Source: Janthinobacterium sp. PAMC25594
Lineage (GTDB): Bacteria; Pseudomonadota; Gammaproteobacteria; Burkholderiales; Burkholderiaceae_D
NCBI RefSeq assembly: GCF_019443505.1
Contig: NZ_CP080377.1
Span: 6,076,001 to 6,140,000 of the forward strand
Reading direction: 5' to 3'
DNA length: 64,000 nucleotides
The translations under genes were made by a program, and so were the position numbers. Positions 9,289 through 19,238 of the stretch are shown in pieces; position 1 is the first letter of the stretch, and every line of letters begins with the position of its first letter. The notes under the pieces are model-generated. The model saw nothing but the letters and a program-made list of their open reading frames with translations. It had not been told where the DNA came from and did no database searches.

Positions 9289-10206
9289 ATGTTGAGTTAC
9301 CGCCACGCCTTTCACGCGGGTAATCACGCCGATGTGTTGAAGCATTATGTGCAGATTCAGTTGTTGCAATATCTGAATCAAAAAGATACCGCCTATAGTT
9401 ATATCGATACCCACTCCGGCGCGGGCGTGTATGCGCTCGACGGTGGTTATGCCGCGAAAAACGCGGAATACGAAACGGGCATCGCGCCCCTGTGGGACCG
9501 CACGGACTTGCCGGCCTCGCTGGCCGAGTACATGAAGCTGATCAAGGAAATGAATCCGAGTGGCAAGATGCGCTACTACCCGGGTTCGCCGTACTGCGCC
9601 GACAAGGTGAGCCGCGAGCAAGACCGTCTGCGCCTGTTCGAGCTGCATCCGGCCGATGCAAAAATTCTGGCTGACAACTTCCGCAAGGTCGAGGCGCATG
9701 CGCTGGCCCAAGGCGAGCGTCCTACCGTGCGCGGCAAGCGCGTGCTCATCACCAAGGCGGATGGCTTCCAGAGCCTGAAAGCCCTGCTGCCGCCGCCATC
9801 GCGCCGCGCGCTGGTGTTGATCGACCCGCCATATGAAGACAAGATGGATTACCGCAAGGTCAAGGACACCCTGGCCGACGCCCTCGTGCGCTTCCCGTCG
9901 GGCATCTACGCCGTCTGGTACCCGGTGCTGCAGCGCATGGAATCGCGCCAGTTCGCCGACAAGCTCAAGCAACTGCCCAGCTCGGACTGGCTGCACGTGA
10001 CCTTGACGGTCAACACGCCGTCGCCGGACGGCTTCGGTTTGCACAGTAGTGGCATGTTCATCCTGAACCCGCCGTACACCCTGGAGCCGATGTTGCGCGA
10101 AGTCATGCCGTATCTGGTCAAAGTGCTGGGCCGCGACGATGGCGCCAAGTTTGTGTTGGAAACGGGCAAGGGCGGACAGAAAAACACCGGTACCCGTCGC
10201 GTGTAG
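9289..10206 (+). CDS. rlmJ: 23S rRNA (adenine(2030)-N6)-methyltransferase RlmJ
   Basis: A 305-residue protein starting MLSYRHAFHAGNHADVLKH, the diagnostic N-terminus of RlmJ. The catalytic DPPY motif is in LVLIDPPYEDK near residue 177, and the SAM region is around YIDTHSGAGVY. RlmJ makes m6A2030 in 23S rRNA before ribosome assembly and is a monocistronic housekeeping gene in many Proteobacteria. It is followed at once by a strong bidirectional hairpin. Confidence 0.95.
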   Translation: MLSYRHAFHAGNHADVLKHYVQIQLLQYLNQKDTAYSYIDTHSGAGVYALDGGYAAKNAEYETGIAPLWDRTDLPASLAEYMKLIKEMNPSGKMRYYPGSPYCADKVSREQDRLRLFELHPADAKILADNFRKVEAHALAQGERPTVRGKRVLITKADGFQSLKALLPPPSRRALVLIDPPYEDKMDYRKVKDTLADALVRFPSGIYAVWYPVLQRMESRQFADKLKQLPSSDWLHVTLTVNTPSPDGFGLHSSGMFILNPPYTLEPMLREVMPYLVKVLGRDDGAKFVLETGKGGQKNTGTRRV

Positions 10207-10228
10207 TGTCTGTTGTAGTGGGGTAATG

Positions 10229-10260
10229 CAAACGCCACGGGTAATTGCCCGTGGCGTTTG
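10229..10260. terminator. Bidirectional intrinsic terminator between rlmJ and the RsmI-like gene
   Basis: Perfect 13-bp arms CAAACGCCACGGG and CCCGTGGCGTTTG with a 6-nt loop. It is placed between convergent genes, so it can serve both; the T-runs on either side are short. Confidence 0.8.
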
Positions 10261-10264
10261 TCGT

Positions 10265-11014
10265 TTACTGTCCCAGCAGCAAGAACACGGTCGGTTTCTT
10301 GTGGAAATCAGGCGCCTTGCCGGCGGCCAATTGTTTCTTCCACTGCGCGCCATTCCACGTCTGCACGCTTTCCGTGTCCAGGCTCAGGTCGGTGGCGACG
10401 CAGATCAGGGTCGACGGCGCGCATTGCGCCACCAGCGCTTCAAGCATGGCGGCGTTGCGGTACGGTGTTTCGATAAACAGCTGGGTCTGCTTTTCCGTGC
10501 GCGAACGCACTTCCAGTTCCTTGATGCGCTTGGCGCGCAAGGCCGCATCGGTGGGCAGGTAGCCGTTGAAGGCGAAGCTCTGGCCGTTCAAGCCGCTGGC
10601 CATCACGGCCAGCAGGATCGACGACGGGCCCACCAGCGGGCGCACTTTGATGCCGTGCTGATGTGCCAGGCGCACCAGGTCGGCGCCGGGATCGGCCACG
10701 GCCGGCACGCCCGCTTCCGAGACGAGGCCCGCATCGCGGCCCGCCAGCAGCGGTGCCAGCAAGCCGGCCAGCGCTTGCGCCGGGGTATTCACGTTGAGTT
10801 CGGAAATCGTGATTTCTTGCAGCGGCCTGGCCAGCGGATGCTGGTTGCCGATCAATTTCAAAAAGGCGCGCGCCGTCTTGGCGTTTTCCGCGACGAAATA
10901 ATCGAGTTGCGAGGTGATCTGGCGCACCTGCTCTGGAATGATGCGGGACAACGGGTCGATGGCGCCTTCGGACAGGCCGAGGTGGTTGGGGATCAGGTAC
11001 AGGGTGCCGGTCAT
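10265..11014 (-). CDS. SAM-dependent methyltransferase of the RsmI/tetrapyrrole methylase family
   Basis: A 249-residue protein with the tetrapyrrole methylase fold. It begins MTGTLYLIPNHLGLSEG and contains VSEAGVPAVADPGADLV and IETPYRNAAMLEAL, equivalent to the RsmI segments for SAM binding and the ETPHR-like motif. It is shorter than classic RsmI (about 285 residues) and differs at the N-terminus, so it is probably the RsmI-like paralogue often found beside yceF in beta-proteobacteria, not RsmI itself. It lies 18 bp downstream of yceF on the same strand, so the two are probably cotranscribed. The RNA target is unknown. Confidence 0.85.
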   Translation of the reverse strand: MTGTLYLIPNHLGLSEGAIDPLSRIIPEQVRQITSQLDYFVAENAKTARAFLKLIGNQHPLARPLQEITISELNVNTPAQALAGLLAPLLAGRDAGLVSEAGVPAVADPGADLVRLAHQHGIKVRPLVGPSSILLAVMASGLNGQSFAFNGYLPTDAALRAKRIKELEVRSRTEKQTQLFIETPYRNAAMLEALVAQCAPSTLICVATDLSLDTESVQTWNGAQWKKQLAAGKAPDFHKKPTVFLLLGQ

Positions 11015-11032
11015 ATTCTTCTTGTCGGTAAA

Positions 11033-11641
11033 TTAAATGGTAAAAAACGTGACGCCCGCCTTGCGCAGCATGCTGGTGAGGGCGATCAGCGGCAAGCCGG
11101 TGAGGGCGGTGGGGTCAACGCTGTCGATGCGTTCGAGCAGGGCGATGCCCAGGCCCTCGTTCTTGGCGCTGCCGGCGCAATCATATGGTTGCTCGATGCG
11201 CAGGTAGGCGTCCAGCTCGGCATCGGGCAAATCGCGCACGGTGACGAGGGTCTGGATATCTTCCACCTGCGCCACGGGCGGATTCTGGCGGCCGTCGAGC
11301 AGACACAGGGCCGTATGGAACACGGTCTCGCGCCCGCGCATGGTTTGCAGCTGCAGCAGGGCGTAGTCATGGTTGCCCGGCTTGCCGATCTGCGCGCCAT
11401 CCAGAGTGGCGACCTGGTCGGAGCCGATGACGAGGCTGCCAGGGTAGCGGTCGAGCACGGCCTGCGCCTTGGCCTGGGCCAGGCGCAGGGCCGTGGCGCT
11501 GGGGCTTTCGCCGGGCAGGGGGCTTTCGTCGAGATCGGGCACGGCGACCTCGAACGGCAGGCGCAGGCGTTGCAGCAATTCCTTGCGGTAGGTCGAACTC
11601 GATGCAAGAATCAAGCGCAAGGGGGCGGAAGTTGGTATCAT
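11033..11641 (-). CDS. yceF: Maf-family 7-methyl-GTP pyrophosphatase (YceF subgroup)
   Basis: 202 residues from the ATG whose first base is 11641 (MIPTSAPLRLILASSS). The frame is open further upstream, but the Maf fold begins here. Motifs: ASSSTYRKELLQRL at the N-terminus, IGSDQVA, and CAGSAKNEGLGIALLER, which marks the YceF (m7GTP) subgroup and not the dTTP/UTP-specific Maf. The family hydrolyses modified nucleoside triphosphates to keep them out of RNA and DNA. In E. coli yceF lies divergent to yceD-rpmF-plsX, and the same arrangement is conserved here. Confidence 0.9.
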   Translation of the reverse strand: MIPTSAPLRLILASSSTYRKELLQRLRLPFEVAVPDLDESPLPGESPSATALRLAQAKAQAVLDRYPGSLVIGSDQVATLDGAQIGKPGNHDYALLQLQTMRGRETVFHTALCLLDGRQNPPVAQVEDIQTLVTVRDLPDAELDAYLRIEQPYDCAGSAKNEGLGIALLERIDSVDPTALTGLPLIALTSMLRKAGVTFFTI

Positions 11642-11805
11642 TCGGTAGTGGATGGCGGCCGGCATGGCCGCGCTGGTCGGTGTCAGTGGAATTTCACATA
11701 AATTCCAGGGCACAGAACCCCTAACTGAGGCTCCATGCGGCATGACGGTGTTGATGAAGTTGTCATGTTTATGGCAATGATTGCGTCAAAAAAGATGCTT
11801 AGCCT

Positions 11806-11835
11806 TTGACTCGGTGCTCAAAACCCTGTTATTAT
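11806..11835 (+). promoter_or_regulatory. Probable sigma-70 promoter of the yceD-rpmF-fab operon
   Basis: TTGACT at 11806-11811 and TATTAT at 11830-11835 with an 18-nt spacer, 30 bp before the yceD start. Both boxes differ from consensus by one base. Confidence 0.65.
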
Positions 11836-11864
11836 CGCAGGTTTTCCGGGGAAATTTTCTACCA

Positions 11865-12362
11865 ATGAATGCTTTTGTGATCGACGCCTTTGATTTTTGT
11901 CGTATCAGCGGGAGCCGCGAGGGTGTAACTCCTGTCGCTGAAATGACCCGGTTGACCAAGGATTGTGCAGATGCTTCCGGCGATATCGCCTGGAAGGTCG
12001 TCGGCGGCACCAGCAAGCTGGGCTACCCACAACTGACCTTGTCGGTCAACGGCACCGTTCAGCTGGTTTGCCAGCGCTGCCTGACTCCGTATGCTTACGT
12101 AATTGATTCGACGACCACTCTGATGCTGGGCAAGGATGACGAGCAGGCGGACGAGATCGAAGAAATCATCAACGATGAAACGATCGACGTGATCGTCGGC
12201 AGCCGCAGCATGGATGCCGCGGCCCTGATCGAAGATGAAGCCTTGCTGGCCCTGCCGCAGGTACCCAAACACGACGTCTGCCCCGATACGGCGCAGCTCG
12301 ATGCTCTCAAGACTGAAAAGAAGTCGCCGTTCGCGGTACTGAAAGACTTGAAGCCAGAATAA
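11865..12362 (+). CDS. yceD: Large ribosomal RNA subunit accumulation protein YceD (DUF177)
   Basis: 165 residues from ATG 11865 (MNAFVIDAFDFCRISGSREG). The frame extends to 11781 without family resemblance, and the predicted promoter lies inside that extension, so the later start is chosen. It has the DUF177 Cys pair LVCQRCLTPY and the acidic, C-terminal segment typical of YceD. The protein is needed for normal 23S rRNA accumulation in bacteria and is nearly always followed by rpmF, as here. Confidence 0.9.
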   Translation: MNAFVIDAFDFCRISGSREGVTPVAEMTRLTKDCADASGDIAWKVVGGTSKLGYPQLTLSVNGTVQLVCQRCLTPYAYVIDSTTTLMLGKDDEQADEIEEIINDETIDVIVGSRSMDAAALIEDEALLALPQVPKHDVCPDTAQLDALKTEKKSPFAVLKDLKPE

Positions 12363-12562
12363 TTTTTTGTATTTTGTAGTACGTAAAAGACGTGTCAAAC
12401 GCGTGTGGTAATCGAGTATGGCAAGTGTAGTGAAATGTAATTGTAATAAACGATGTCGGCCCGGGCTATTTTCGGGTAGTCTTTGCCGCTGGGATACTCG
12501 ATTCGCATGTATTTGCCAATCGATTGTGCTAAAATTTTAGAACTTATGTATTAGGAGTCATC

Positions 12563-12745
12563 ATGGCAGTTCAACAGAACAAGAAAACCCCTTCCAAGCG
12601 CGGCATGCACCGTTCGCACGACTTCCTGGTCGCGCCGCAATTGAGCGTCGAGCCAGTTACCGGCGAAACACACCTGCGTCACCATATCAGCCCTAACGGC
12701 TTCTATCGTGGCCGTAAAGTGTTGAAGACCAAAAACGACGAGTAA
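12563..12745 (+). CDS. rpmF: 50S ribosomal protein L32
   Basis: 60 residues starting [20 protein letters not shown], the standard bL32 N-terminus, followed by the short C-terminal [15 protein letters not shown]. It is the Cys-free form lacking the zinc-binding CxxC pairs, as is usual in beta-proteobacteria. A good Shine-Dalgarno (TAGGAG) precedes the ATG. The 200-bp gap to yceD contains a TAAAAT at 12530-12535 but no convincing -35. Confidence 0.98.
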   Translation: MAVQQNKKTPSKRGMHRSHDFLVAPQLSVEPVTGETHLRHHISPNGFYRGRKVLKTKNDE

Positions 12746-12955
12746 TCGACGTTTTTGTTGGGTAAGATGAAAGCGGTGTTGCGTGGTTATTCGGCGTGGC
12801 GCCGCTTCTTCTTTTTTATCGGCTGCAATTCATCTTGCGCACCCGTCATTTTGAATCAAGCTTGCTCAGGCGGTGCATGACATGCTGCGCCCTGCATATG
12901 CTCCAGTCCGATTCACATCTTGCCGCACGCCCGCAGCGGTATTGAATCAACACAA

Positions 12956-14023
12956 ATGACAATCAAAATTTCTATCGACTGCATGGGCGGAGATCATGGT
13001 CCCTCAGTCACTATCCCCGCAGCAATTTCCTTCGTAAAACATGAGCCTGAAGCCGAACTGATCCTTGTTGGATTGGAAGACGTGATTCGTGCCGAACTGA
13101 AAAAACATAAAGCCGACACGCATCCGCGCCTGTCGGTATTGCATGCCTCCGAACAAGTTACCATGGACGATCCCCTGGAAGTGGCCCTGCGCCGCAAGAA
13201 GGATTCCTCCATGCGCGTGGCCATCGAACAGGTCAAGAGCGGCGCGGCGCAAGCCTCCGTTTCCGCCGGTAATACGGCAGCCCTGATGGCCGTGTCGCGC
13301 TATGTCTTGAAAACCATGTCCGGCGTCGACCGCCCGGCCATCTGCAGCATCTTGCCGAATCAAAAGAACGGCCCCACCTACATGCTGGACCTGGGCGCGA
13401 ATGTCGATTGCGAACCGCATCACTTGCACCAGTTCGCCATCATGGGTTCCGTGCTGGTTTCCGCCATGGAAGGCATCGCACGCCCGACGATCGGCTTGCT
13501 GAACGTGGGCACGGAAGATATCAAGGGCAATGAAGTGGTGAAGCTCACTTCGAAGCTGCTGCAGGCCGACCACGAACGTGGCGCGCTGAACTTCTACGGC
13601 AACGTGGAAGGCAACGATATCTTCAAGGGCACCACCGATATCGTCGTCTGCGACGGTTTTGTCGGCAATGTCACCCTGAAAGCCATCGAAGGCCTGGCGC
13701 GCCTCATGAAGGACGTGCTCACTACCGAATTCAAGCGCAACCCGATCACCATGCTGGGCGCGCTGATTGCCCGCGGGGCCCTGAAAGCCATCGGCAACCG
13801 TTTGAATCCATCGCGTTACAACGGCGCCAGCCTGCTGGGCTTGCGTGGCCTCGTCTTCAAGAGCCATGGCAGCGCCGATGCCTATTCGTTTGAATGGGCC
13901 TTGCGCCGCGCCTTTGATGCGGCAAAAAATGACGTGCAAGCACAGCTGGCCAGCCTGATCGCCGAGCTGATGCCGCGCACGCCAGTACCGGACGAACCTA
14001 CTTCAACAAGCTCTACCATTTAG
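12956..14023 (+). CDS. plsX: Phosphate acyltransferase PlsX
   Basis: 355 residues from ATG 12956 ([20 protein letters not shown]). The frame is open 36 bp further upstream, but PlsX proteins begin at this motif. Typical segments: [32 protein letters not shown] and [12 protein letters not shown]. It converts acyl-ACP and phosphate to acyl-phosphate for phospholipid synthesis, as a peripheral membrane enzyme. Its place between rpmF and fabH is the conserved arrangement. Confidence 0.97.
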   Translation: MTIKISIDCMGGDHGPSVTIPAAISFVKHEPEAELILVGLEDVIRAELKKHKADTHPRLSVLHASEQVTMDDPLEVALRRKKDSSMRVAIEQVKSGAAQASVSAGNTAALMAVSRYVLKTMSGVDRPAICSILPNQKNGPTYMLDLGANVDCEPHHLHQFAIMGSVLVSAMEGIARPTIGLLNVGTEDIKGNEVVKLTSKLLQADHERGALNFYGNVEGNDIFKGTTDIVVCDGFVGNVTLKAIEGLARLMKDVLTTEFKRNPITMLGALIARGALKAIGNRLNPSRYNGASLLGLRGLVFKSHGSADAYSFEWALRRAFDAAKNDVQAQLASLIAELMPRTPVPDEPTSTSSTI

Positions 14024-14038
14024 TGGACGGGTACTTGC

Positions 14039-15037
14039 ATGACTGTTTTTAGCAAAATTTACAGCAAAATTATCGGCACCGGCAGCTACTTGCCGGAGAA
14101 GCGCGTCACCAACCAGGACTTGACCGAACAGCTCGCCGCCAAGGGCATCGAGACGTCGGATGAATGGATCGTCTCGCGCAGCGGCATCTCGGCGCGCCAT
14201 TACGCGGCACCGTCGCAAAACTCCTCGGACCTGGGCGTGGAAGCGGCCAAGAAGGCCCTGGAGATGGCGGGCCTGAGCGGCAACGACCTGGACCTGATCA
14301 TCGTCGCCAGCTCGACCCCCGATTTCTTCGGCAGCTTCCCCAGCACCGCCTGCATCGTGCAGAGCAAGCTGGGCATCACGAATCACTGCGCCGCCGTCGA
14401 CGTGCAAGCCGTCTGCAGCGGTTTTGTCTACGCAGTCGCCACCGCCGATAGTTTTATTCAGTCGGGCATGCATAAAAACGTGCTGGTGATCGGCGCCGAA
14501 GTGTTTTCGCGCATCCTCAATTTCGACGACCGCGGCACCTGCGTGCTGTTCGGCGACGGCGCCGGCGCCATCGTCATGACGGCTTCCACCGAGCCGGGCA
14601 TCCTGGCCACCAAGCTGCACGCGGACGGGCGCCACTCGAATATCCTCAGCGTGCCGGGCAGCGTGGCTGGCGGCGCGCTGGCCGGCAGTGCCTTCCTGTA
14701 CATGGACGGTCCGGCCGTGTTCAAGCTGGCCGTGTCCGTGCTGGAAAAGGTCGCGCATGAAGCATTGGCGCACGCCAACATGACGGCGGACCAGATCGAC
14801 TGGCTGATCCCGCACCAGGCGAACATCCGCATCATGAACAGCACGGCCAAGAAACTTGGCTTGCCGCTCAACAAGATGGTCGTCACCGTCGACCAGCATG
14901 GCAACACCTCTGCCGCCTCGATCCCGCTGGCGCTCGACATCGCCGTGCGCGACGGCCGAGTAAAAAAGGGCGACAACGTCATGATGGAAGGCGTGGGCGG
15001 CGGCTTTACCTGGGGCGCCGTGCTGGCAAGGATGTGA
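14039..15037 (+). CDS. fabH: Beta-ketoacyl-ACP synthase III
   Basis: A 332-residue protein with the FabH catalytic triad visible: Cys about residue 105 in [11 protein letters not shown], His in IPHQANIRI, Asn in [10 protein letters not shown]. It condenses acetyl-CoA with malonyl-ACP to start fatty-acid chains. It lies 15 bp after plsX. The 27-nt palindrome at 15056-15082 follows the stop and may reduce read-through into fabD. Confidence 0.97.
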   Translation: MTVFSKIYSKIIGTGSYLPEKRVTNQDLTEQLAAKGIETSDEWIVSRSGISARHYAAPSQNSSDLGVEAAKKALEMAGLSGNDLDLIIVASSTPDFFGSFPSTACIVQSKLGITNHCAAVDVQAVCSGFVYAVATADSFIQSGMHKNVLVIGAEVFSRILNFDDRGTCVLFGDGAGAIVMTASTEPGILATKLHADGRHSNILSVPGSVAGGALAGSAFLYMDGPAVFKLAVSVLEKVAHEALAHANMTADQIDWLIPHQANIRIMNSTAKKLGLPLNKMVVTVDQHGNTSAASIPLALDIAVRDGRVKKGDNVMMEGVGGGFTWGAVLARM

Positions 15038-15055
15038 TAGCCGAAGGCTGACTTC

Positions 15056-15082
15056 GGGGTCCGACCCGTCGGGTCGTACCCC
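15056..15082. repeat. 27-nt GGGGTC palindrome, copy 2
   Basis: Arms GGGGTCCGACCCG and CGGGTCGTACCCC around one T, with a single mismatch. It has the same length and GGGGTC ends as the copies at 2340 and 33524. It sits inside the fab operon between fabH and fabD. Confidence 0.8.
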
Positions 15083-15136
15083 AGCAGTTGCCTTTGGGTC
15101 TCTGATTCTCTAAATAGTAAAAAAAACGGAGTCGAC

Positions 15137-16078
15137 ATGACACAATTTGCTTTTGTTTTTCCAGGCCAAGGCTCGCAAGCGATTGCGATGCTCGACGGCT
15201 TCGCCGGCAACCCCGTGGTGGCGCAAACCGTGGCCGAAGCGTCGGACGCCCTGCAATTCGACCTGGGCAAGCTGATCGCCGAAGGTCCGAAGGAAGAGCT
15301 GGATCTCACCACCAACACGCAACCGGTGATGCTGACGGCGGCCGTGGCCTTTTATCGCGCCTGGCTGGCGGCGGGTGGCCCCGTGCCGAACGTCGTGGCC
15401 GGCCATAGCCTCGGTGAATACTCGGCGCTGGTCGCCGCCGGCGTCATCTCGTTCAAGGATGCCGTGCCACTCGTGCGCTTCCGCGCGCAAGCGATGCAGG
15501 AAGCCGTGCCCGTGGGGCAGGGCACGATGGCTGTCGTGCTGGGCCTGTCGGATGACGACGTGCGCGCCGCCTGTGCGGAAGCGACGGCGGAAAACCCGGC
15601 CATGGTGGTCGAGCCCGTCAATTTCAATGCGCCGGCGCAAGTGGTCATCGCCGGCCATACGGCTGCGGTCGAGCGCGCCTGCGAACTGGCCAAGGCCAAG
15701 GGCGCCAAGCGCGCCATGAAGCTGCCCGTCTCCGCGCCATTCCACTCGTCGCTGCTGAAGCCGGCTTCGGACCGTTTGCGCGAGTACATGGCCGGCCTGA
15801 CGTTCGCCGCACCGCAGATCGCCCTGATCAACAACGTCGACGTAGCCATCGTCAACGATGTCGCCGGCATCAAGGATGCGCTGGTGCGCCAGGCGGCGAG
15901 CCCCGTGCGCTGGGTGGAAACCATGCGGAAAGTGGCTCTTGAGGGCATCACGCAAGTGATCGAATGCGGTCCGGGCAAGGTCCTGATGGGCCTGGCCAAG
16001 CGCATCGATCCCGTGCTGGTGGGCGACGCCATCGTCGACCAGGCCTCGCTGGAACGTATTTTGACGCAGCTCAAATAA
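15137..16078 (+). CDS. fabD: Malonyl-CoA:ACP transacylase
   Basis: A 313-residue protein with the nucleophile motif GHSLGEY (Ser about residue 91), the N-terminal FPGQGSQ loop, and the catalytic His region SAPFHSSLLKPA. It loads malonyl groups onto ACP. A purine-rich AAACGGAGT stretch lies before the ATG. It is flanked by fabH and fabG in the conserved order. Confidence 0.97.
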   Translation: MTQFAFVFPGQGSQAIAMLDGFAGNPVVAQTVAEASDALQFDLGKLIAEGPKEELDLTTNTQPVMLTAAVAFYRAWLAAGGPVPNVVAGHSLGEYSALVAAGVISFKDAVPLVRFRAQAMQEAVPVGQGTMAVVLGLSDDDVRAACAEATAENPAMVVEPVNFNAPAQVVIAGHTAAVERACELAKAKGAKRAMKLPVSAPFHSSLLKPASDRLREYMAGLTFAAPQIALINNVDVAIVNDVAGIKDALVRQAASPVRWVETMRKVALEGITQVIECGPGKVLMGLAKRIDPVLVGDAIVDQASLERILTQLK

Positions 16079-16131
16079 ACAGCAAACGGCAGTGCAGCTG
16101 TGGCTGCCGTCAGCCATCTTTAAGGATACTC

Positions 16132-16875
16132 ATGAATTTAGCAAATCAAGTCGTGCTGGTCACGGGCGCCTCGCGCGGCATCGGCCGCGCCATCGCCACC
16201 GAACTGGGCAAGCAGGGCGCCACCGTGGTTGGCACCGCCACCTCGGAAAGCGGCGCGCAAGCGATCACCGATTACCTGGCCGCCGAAGGCGTGGCGGGCA
16301 AGGGCCTGGTCCTGAACGTGACCGATGCGGCGCGCTGCGCGCAAGTCGTCGACGAAGTGCAGAAAACCTACGGCAGCCTGTCTATCCTCGTCAACAATGC
16401 GGGCATCACGCAAGACCAGCTGGCCATGCGCATGAAGGATGACGAGTGGGACAGCGTGATTTCCACCAACCTGTCGGCCGTCGGCCGCCTGTCGCGCGCC
16501 GTACTGCGCGGCATGATGAAAGCCAAGGCTGGGCGTATCATCAATATCACGTCGGTGGTGGCGTCGTCGGGCAATCCGGGGCAAATGAATTACGCGGCGG
16601 CCAAGGCCGGCGTGGAAGGCATGAGCCGTGCCCTGGCGCGCGAAATCGGCAGCCGCAACATTACCGTGAACTGCATCGCGCCGGGCTTCATCGATACCGA
16701 CATGACCAAGGCCCTGAGCGAAGAGCAGCACGCGGCCCTGTTGACGCAAATTCCCCTGTCCCGCCTGGGCAAGCCGGAAGACGTGGCAGCGGCGGTGGCC
16801 TTTTTGGCCTCGCCGCAAGCGGCGTATATCACCGGCACGACCCTGCACGTGAACGGCGGAATGTACATGAATTGA
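16132..16875 (+). CDS. fabG: 3-oxoacyl-ACP reductase FabG
   Basis: 247 residues from ATG 16132 (MNLANQVVLVTGASRGIG). An upstream in-frame extension into fabD is rejected because the Rossmann fold begins here and AAGGATA precedes the ATG. It has the SDR cofactor motif TGASRGIG, NNAG, catalytic Ser in ITSVVASSG and the YAAAKAG active site, and ends in GGMYMN. It performs the NADPH-dependent first reduction in each elongation round. Confidence 0.97.
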   Translation: MNLANQVVLVTGASRGIGRAIATELGKQGATVVGTATSESGAQAITDYLAAEGVAGKGLVLNVTDAARCAQVVDEVQKTYGSLSILVNNAGITQDQLAMRMKDDEWDSVISTNLSAVGRLSRAVLRGMMKAKAGRIINITSVVASSGNPGQMNYAAAKAGVEGMSRALAREIGSRNITVNCIAPGFIDTDMTKALSEEQHAALLTQIPLSRLGKPEDVAAAVAFLASPQAAYITGTTLHVNGGMYMN

Positions 16876-17053
16876 TGTGAAAGGTAGACAGGGCGGGCGT
16901 TTGTGGCATGATTCAACGGCCGTTTTTGTCTATAATCGCATCTTTTAGCAGCAGCTTCGGTCGAATTAGCAGCAGACACCGAAATTAGTATTCGGACGCG
17001 CAAACCTGATAAAATGCGCGCACTTTCCGTAACACACACTTTGGAGCCATAAC

Positions 17054-17293
17054 ATGTCGGATATCGAACAACGCGTTAAGAAAATCGTCGCTGAGCAACT
17101 GGGCGTTGCAGAAGCAGACATCAAAATCGAATCCTCTTTCGTCGACGATCTCGGCGCCGATTCCCTGGACACCGTGGAACTGGTCATGGCCCTGGAAGAC
17201 GAATTCGAAATGGAAATCCCTGACGAACAAGCTGAAAAAATCACCACCGTGCAACAGGCGATCGACTACGCCACCGCACACGTCAAGGCCTAA
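17054..17293 (+). CDS. acpP: Acyl carrier protein
   Basis: A 79-residue acidic protein with the phosphopantetheine attachment site [12 protein letters not shown] (Ser about residue 37). Its modifying enzyme AcpS is encoded at 30499. A TATAAT hexamer at 16931-16936 could be the -10 of an internal promoter that allows high acpP expression, but no good -35 is seen. Confidence 0.98.
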   Translation: MSDIEQRVKKIVAEQLGVAEADIKIESSFVDDLGADSLDTVELVMALEDEFEMEIPDEQAEKITTVQQAIDYATAHVKA

Positions 17294-17322
17294 GCCTGTT
17301 TGACCGACTTCAGGAGAATCGC

Positions 17323-18573
17323 TTGAGCCGTTCTAAAAACCGTCGTGTTGTTGTAACCGGCCTGGGCTGTGTTTCACCTGTCGGCAATACTATTGCCGAG
17401 GCGTGGAGCGCAATTACCGAAGGTAAATCCGGCATTGCCACGATTACCAAGTTTGATGCATTGCCCTTCACCACGCATTTTGCCGGTGAAGTCAAAGGTT
17501 TCAATATCGAAGAGTACATCTCCGGTAAGGAAGCCCGCCACATGGATACCTTTATCCATTACGGCATGGCTGCAGGCATCCAGGCGATGCAGGACTCCGG
17601 TCTGGAAGTGACCGAGGAAAACGCCGAGCGCATCGGCGTGATCATCGGTTCCGGTATCGGTGGCTTGCCGCTGATCGAGGAAACCAAATCCGAGTACGAA
17701 AAGCGCGGTCCGCGCCGTATCTCGCCATTTTTCGTGCCTGCCTCGATCATTAACATGATTTCTGGCAATCTTTCGATCAAATATGGTCTGAAGGGTCCGA
17801 ACCTGGCGATCGTGACGGCGTGTACCACCGGTTTGCACAGCATCGGCGCTGCCGCGCGCATGATCGAGTACGGCGATGCCGACGTCATGATTGCCGGTGG
17901 TGCTGAATCGACCGTGTCGCCGCTGGGCCTGGGCGGTTTCGCCTCGGCACGTGCCTTGTCGACCCGCAACGACGATCCGGCAACGGCATCGCGTCCGTGG
18001 GATACCGACCGCGACGGCTTCGTGCTGGGCGAGGGTGCTGGCGTCATGGTGCTGGAAGAGTACGAGCACGCGGTGGCCCGTGGTGCCAAGATCTATGCCG
18101 AAGTGCATGGTTTCGGGATGAGTGCAGATGCTTATCACATGACCTCGCCGCTGGAAGATGGTAGCGGCGGCAGCAGATCGGTGATCGCGGCCCTCAACAA
18201 CGCAGGTTTGAACCCGGATCAGATTCAGTACCTGAACGCGCACGGCACGTCGACCCCGCAAGGCGACGTGGCGGAAGTGATGGGCATCAAACGCACCTTC
18301 GGCGAGCATGCCAAGCATATGGTCGTCAACTCGACGAAGTCGATGACGGGCCATTTGCTGGGCGGCGCGGGCGGTCTGGAAGCGGTGTTTACGGTCCTGG
18401 CATTGCACCATCAGGTGTCGCCACCGACCATCAACATCTTCAACCAGGATCCCGCTTGCGATCTCGATTTCTGTGCCAACACGGCGCGGGACATGAAGAT
18501 CGATTACGCAGTGAAGAATTCGTTCGGCTTCGGCGGAACGAATGGCACGCTGATTTTCGGTAAAGCGAAATAA
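17323..18573 (+). CDS. fabF: Beta-ketoacyl-ACP synthase II
   Basis: A 416-residue protein. The start is TTG 17323 (translated [15 protein letters not shown]), decided by a strong AGGAG at 17312-17316 six bases upstream and by the KAS fold beginning at once. The catalytic Cys lies in [10 protein letters not shown], with His residues in [11 protein letters not shown] and [13 protein letters not shown]. It elongates acyl-ACP, including the palmitoleate to vaccenate step. It is the last gene of the fab operon and is followed by tandem hairpins. Confidence 0.96.
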   Translation: MSRSKNRRVVVTGLGCVSPVGNTIAEAWSAITEGKSGIATITKFDALPFTTHFAGEVKGFNIEEYISGKEARHMDTFIHYGMAAGIQAMQDSGLEVTEENAERIGVIIGSGIGGLPLIEETKSEYEKRGPRRISPFFVPASIINMISGNLSIKYGLKGPNLAIVTACTTGLHSIGAAARMIEYGDADVMIAGGAESTVSPLGLGGFASARALSTRNDDPATASRPWDTDRDGFVLGEGAGVMVLEEYEHAVARGAKIYAEVHGFGMSADAYHMTSPLEDGSGGSRSVIAALNNAGLNPDQIQYLNAHGTSTPQGDVAEVMGIKRTFGEHAKHMVVNSTKSMTGHLLGGAGGLEAVFTVLALHHQVSPPTINIFNQDPACDLDFCANTARDMKIDYAVKNSFGFGGTNGTLIFGKAK

Positions 18574-18586
18574 GCAGGAACTTTCA

Positions 18587-18646
18587 AGCGCTCACTACGG
18601 TCAAACCGTAGTGAGCGCTGATTCGGTGCCAACGTTCGTTGGTGCC
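18587..18646 (+). terminator. Tandem hairpins after fabF
   Basis: Hairpin 1 has perfect 14-bp arms (AGCGCTCACTACGG and CCGTAGTGAGCGCT, 5-nt loop, 18587-18619). Hairpin 2 (18625-18646) pairs GGTGCCAAC with GTTGGTGCC using two G-U pairs. Neither is followed by a long T-run. Together they mark the end of the fab operon. Confidence 0.7.
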
Positions 18647-18703
18647 TGAATTTGCCCGGCATGGTGCCGGCGCGCCTGATGTTTTTCCCTTTGAGTTGGC
18701 AAT

Positions 18704-19222
18704 ATGTCGATCGCGGTAGCGGCTGTCATTCGCACGCCTGTCTGTTTGCGCCTGCTGCAAGCGGTGCTGGGACTGTGCGCGGTGCTGGCCGCCTGGCCCC
18801 TGAGCGGCGCGTGGCACGTTGCGGCCCTGTCTGGCTCTGGTTCCGGCCCCGGTCAGCTGGTGGGCGGCTATGCGCTGGGCTGGCCCGGTGCACTATCGAG
18901 TGCGGCTGGCGGCGTGTTTTTGCTGGCTTTGCTGCGCCAGCGCAGAAAGCCGCAGGTGCTTGATATTTCGCCGGTCGGCCAGTTGCGGCTGGCGGTATAT
19001 CTGGAGCATGGCGGGGCGCCGTCCGGCGCGGCGCCGTTGGTGCCGCCGGTGCTGCGCCTGTTGCCGGGCTCGACCCTGTGGCCATCGCTGCTGGTGCTGT
19101 GCCTGGCCGATGCCGCGGGGCGACGCACGCAGGTGCTGGCGCAGCGTGGCAGCGCTTGCACCGCCTTCCGCCCGCTGGCCGTGGCGTGCCGGGCCATCGC
19201 GGCGCGCAGTGGGGAAGAATAA
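18704..19222 (+). CDS. YgfX-like membrane-associated protein (tentative)
   Basis: A 172-residue protein not firmly recognised. Two hydrophobic segments (about residues 14-33 and 50-77) are followed by basic RQRRKPQ and a soluble domain containing LDISPVGQLRLAVYL, GSTLWPSLLVL and FRPLAVACRAIAA. This layout, with two N-terminal membrane segments and a small beta-rich domain, resembles YgfX/CptA, and similar unnamed proteins often lie between fabF and rpoE in beta-proteobacteria. The codon use and conserved place argue that it is a real gene. The function is unknown. Confidence 0.65.
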   Translation: MSIAVAAVIRTPVCLRLLQAVLGLCAVLAAWPLSGAWHVAALSGSGSGPGQLVGGYALGWPGALSSAAGGVFLLALLRQRRKPQVLDISPVGQLRLAVYLEHGGAPSGAAPLVPPVLRLLPGSTLWPSLLVLCLADAAGRRTQVLAQRGSACTAFRPLAVACRAIAARSGEE

Positions 19223-19238
19223 AAATGGGGCGAACACT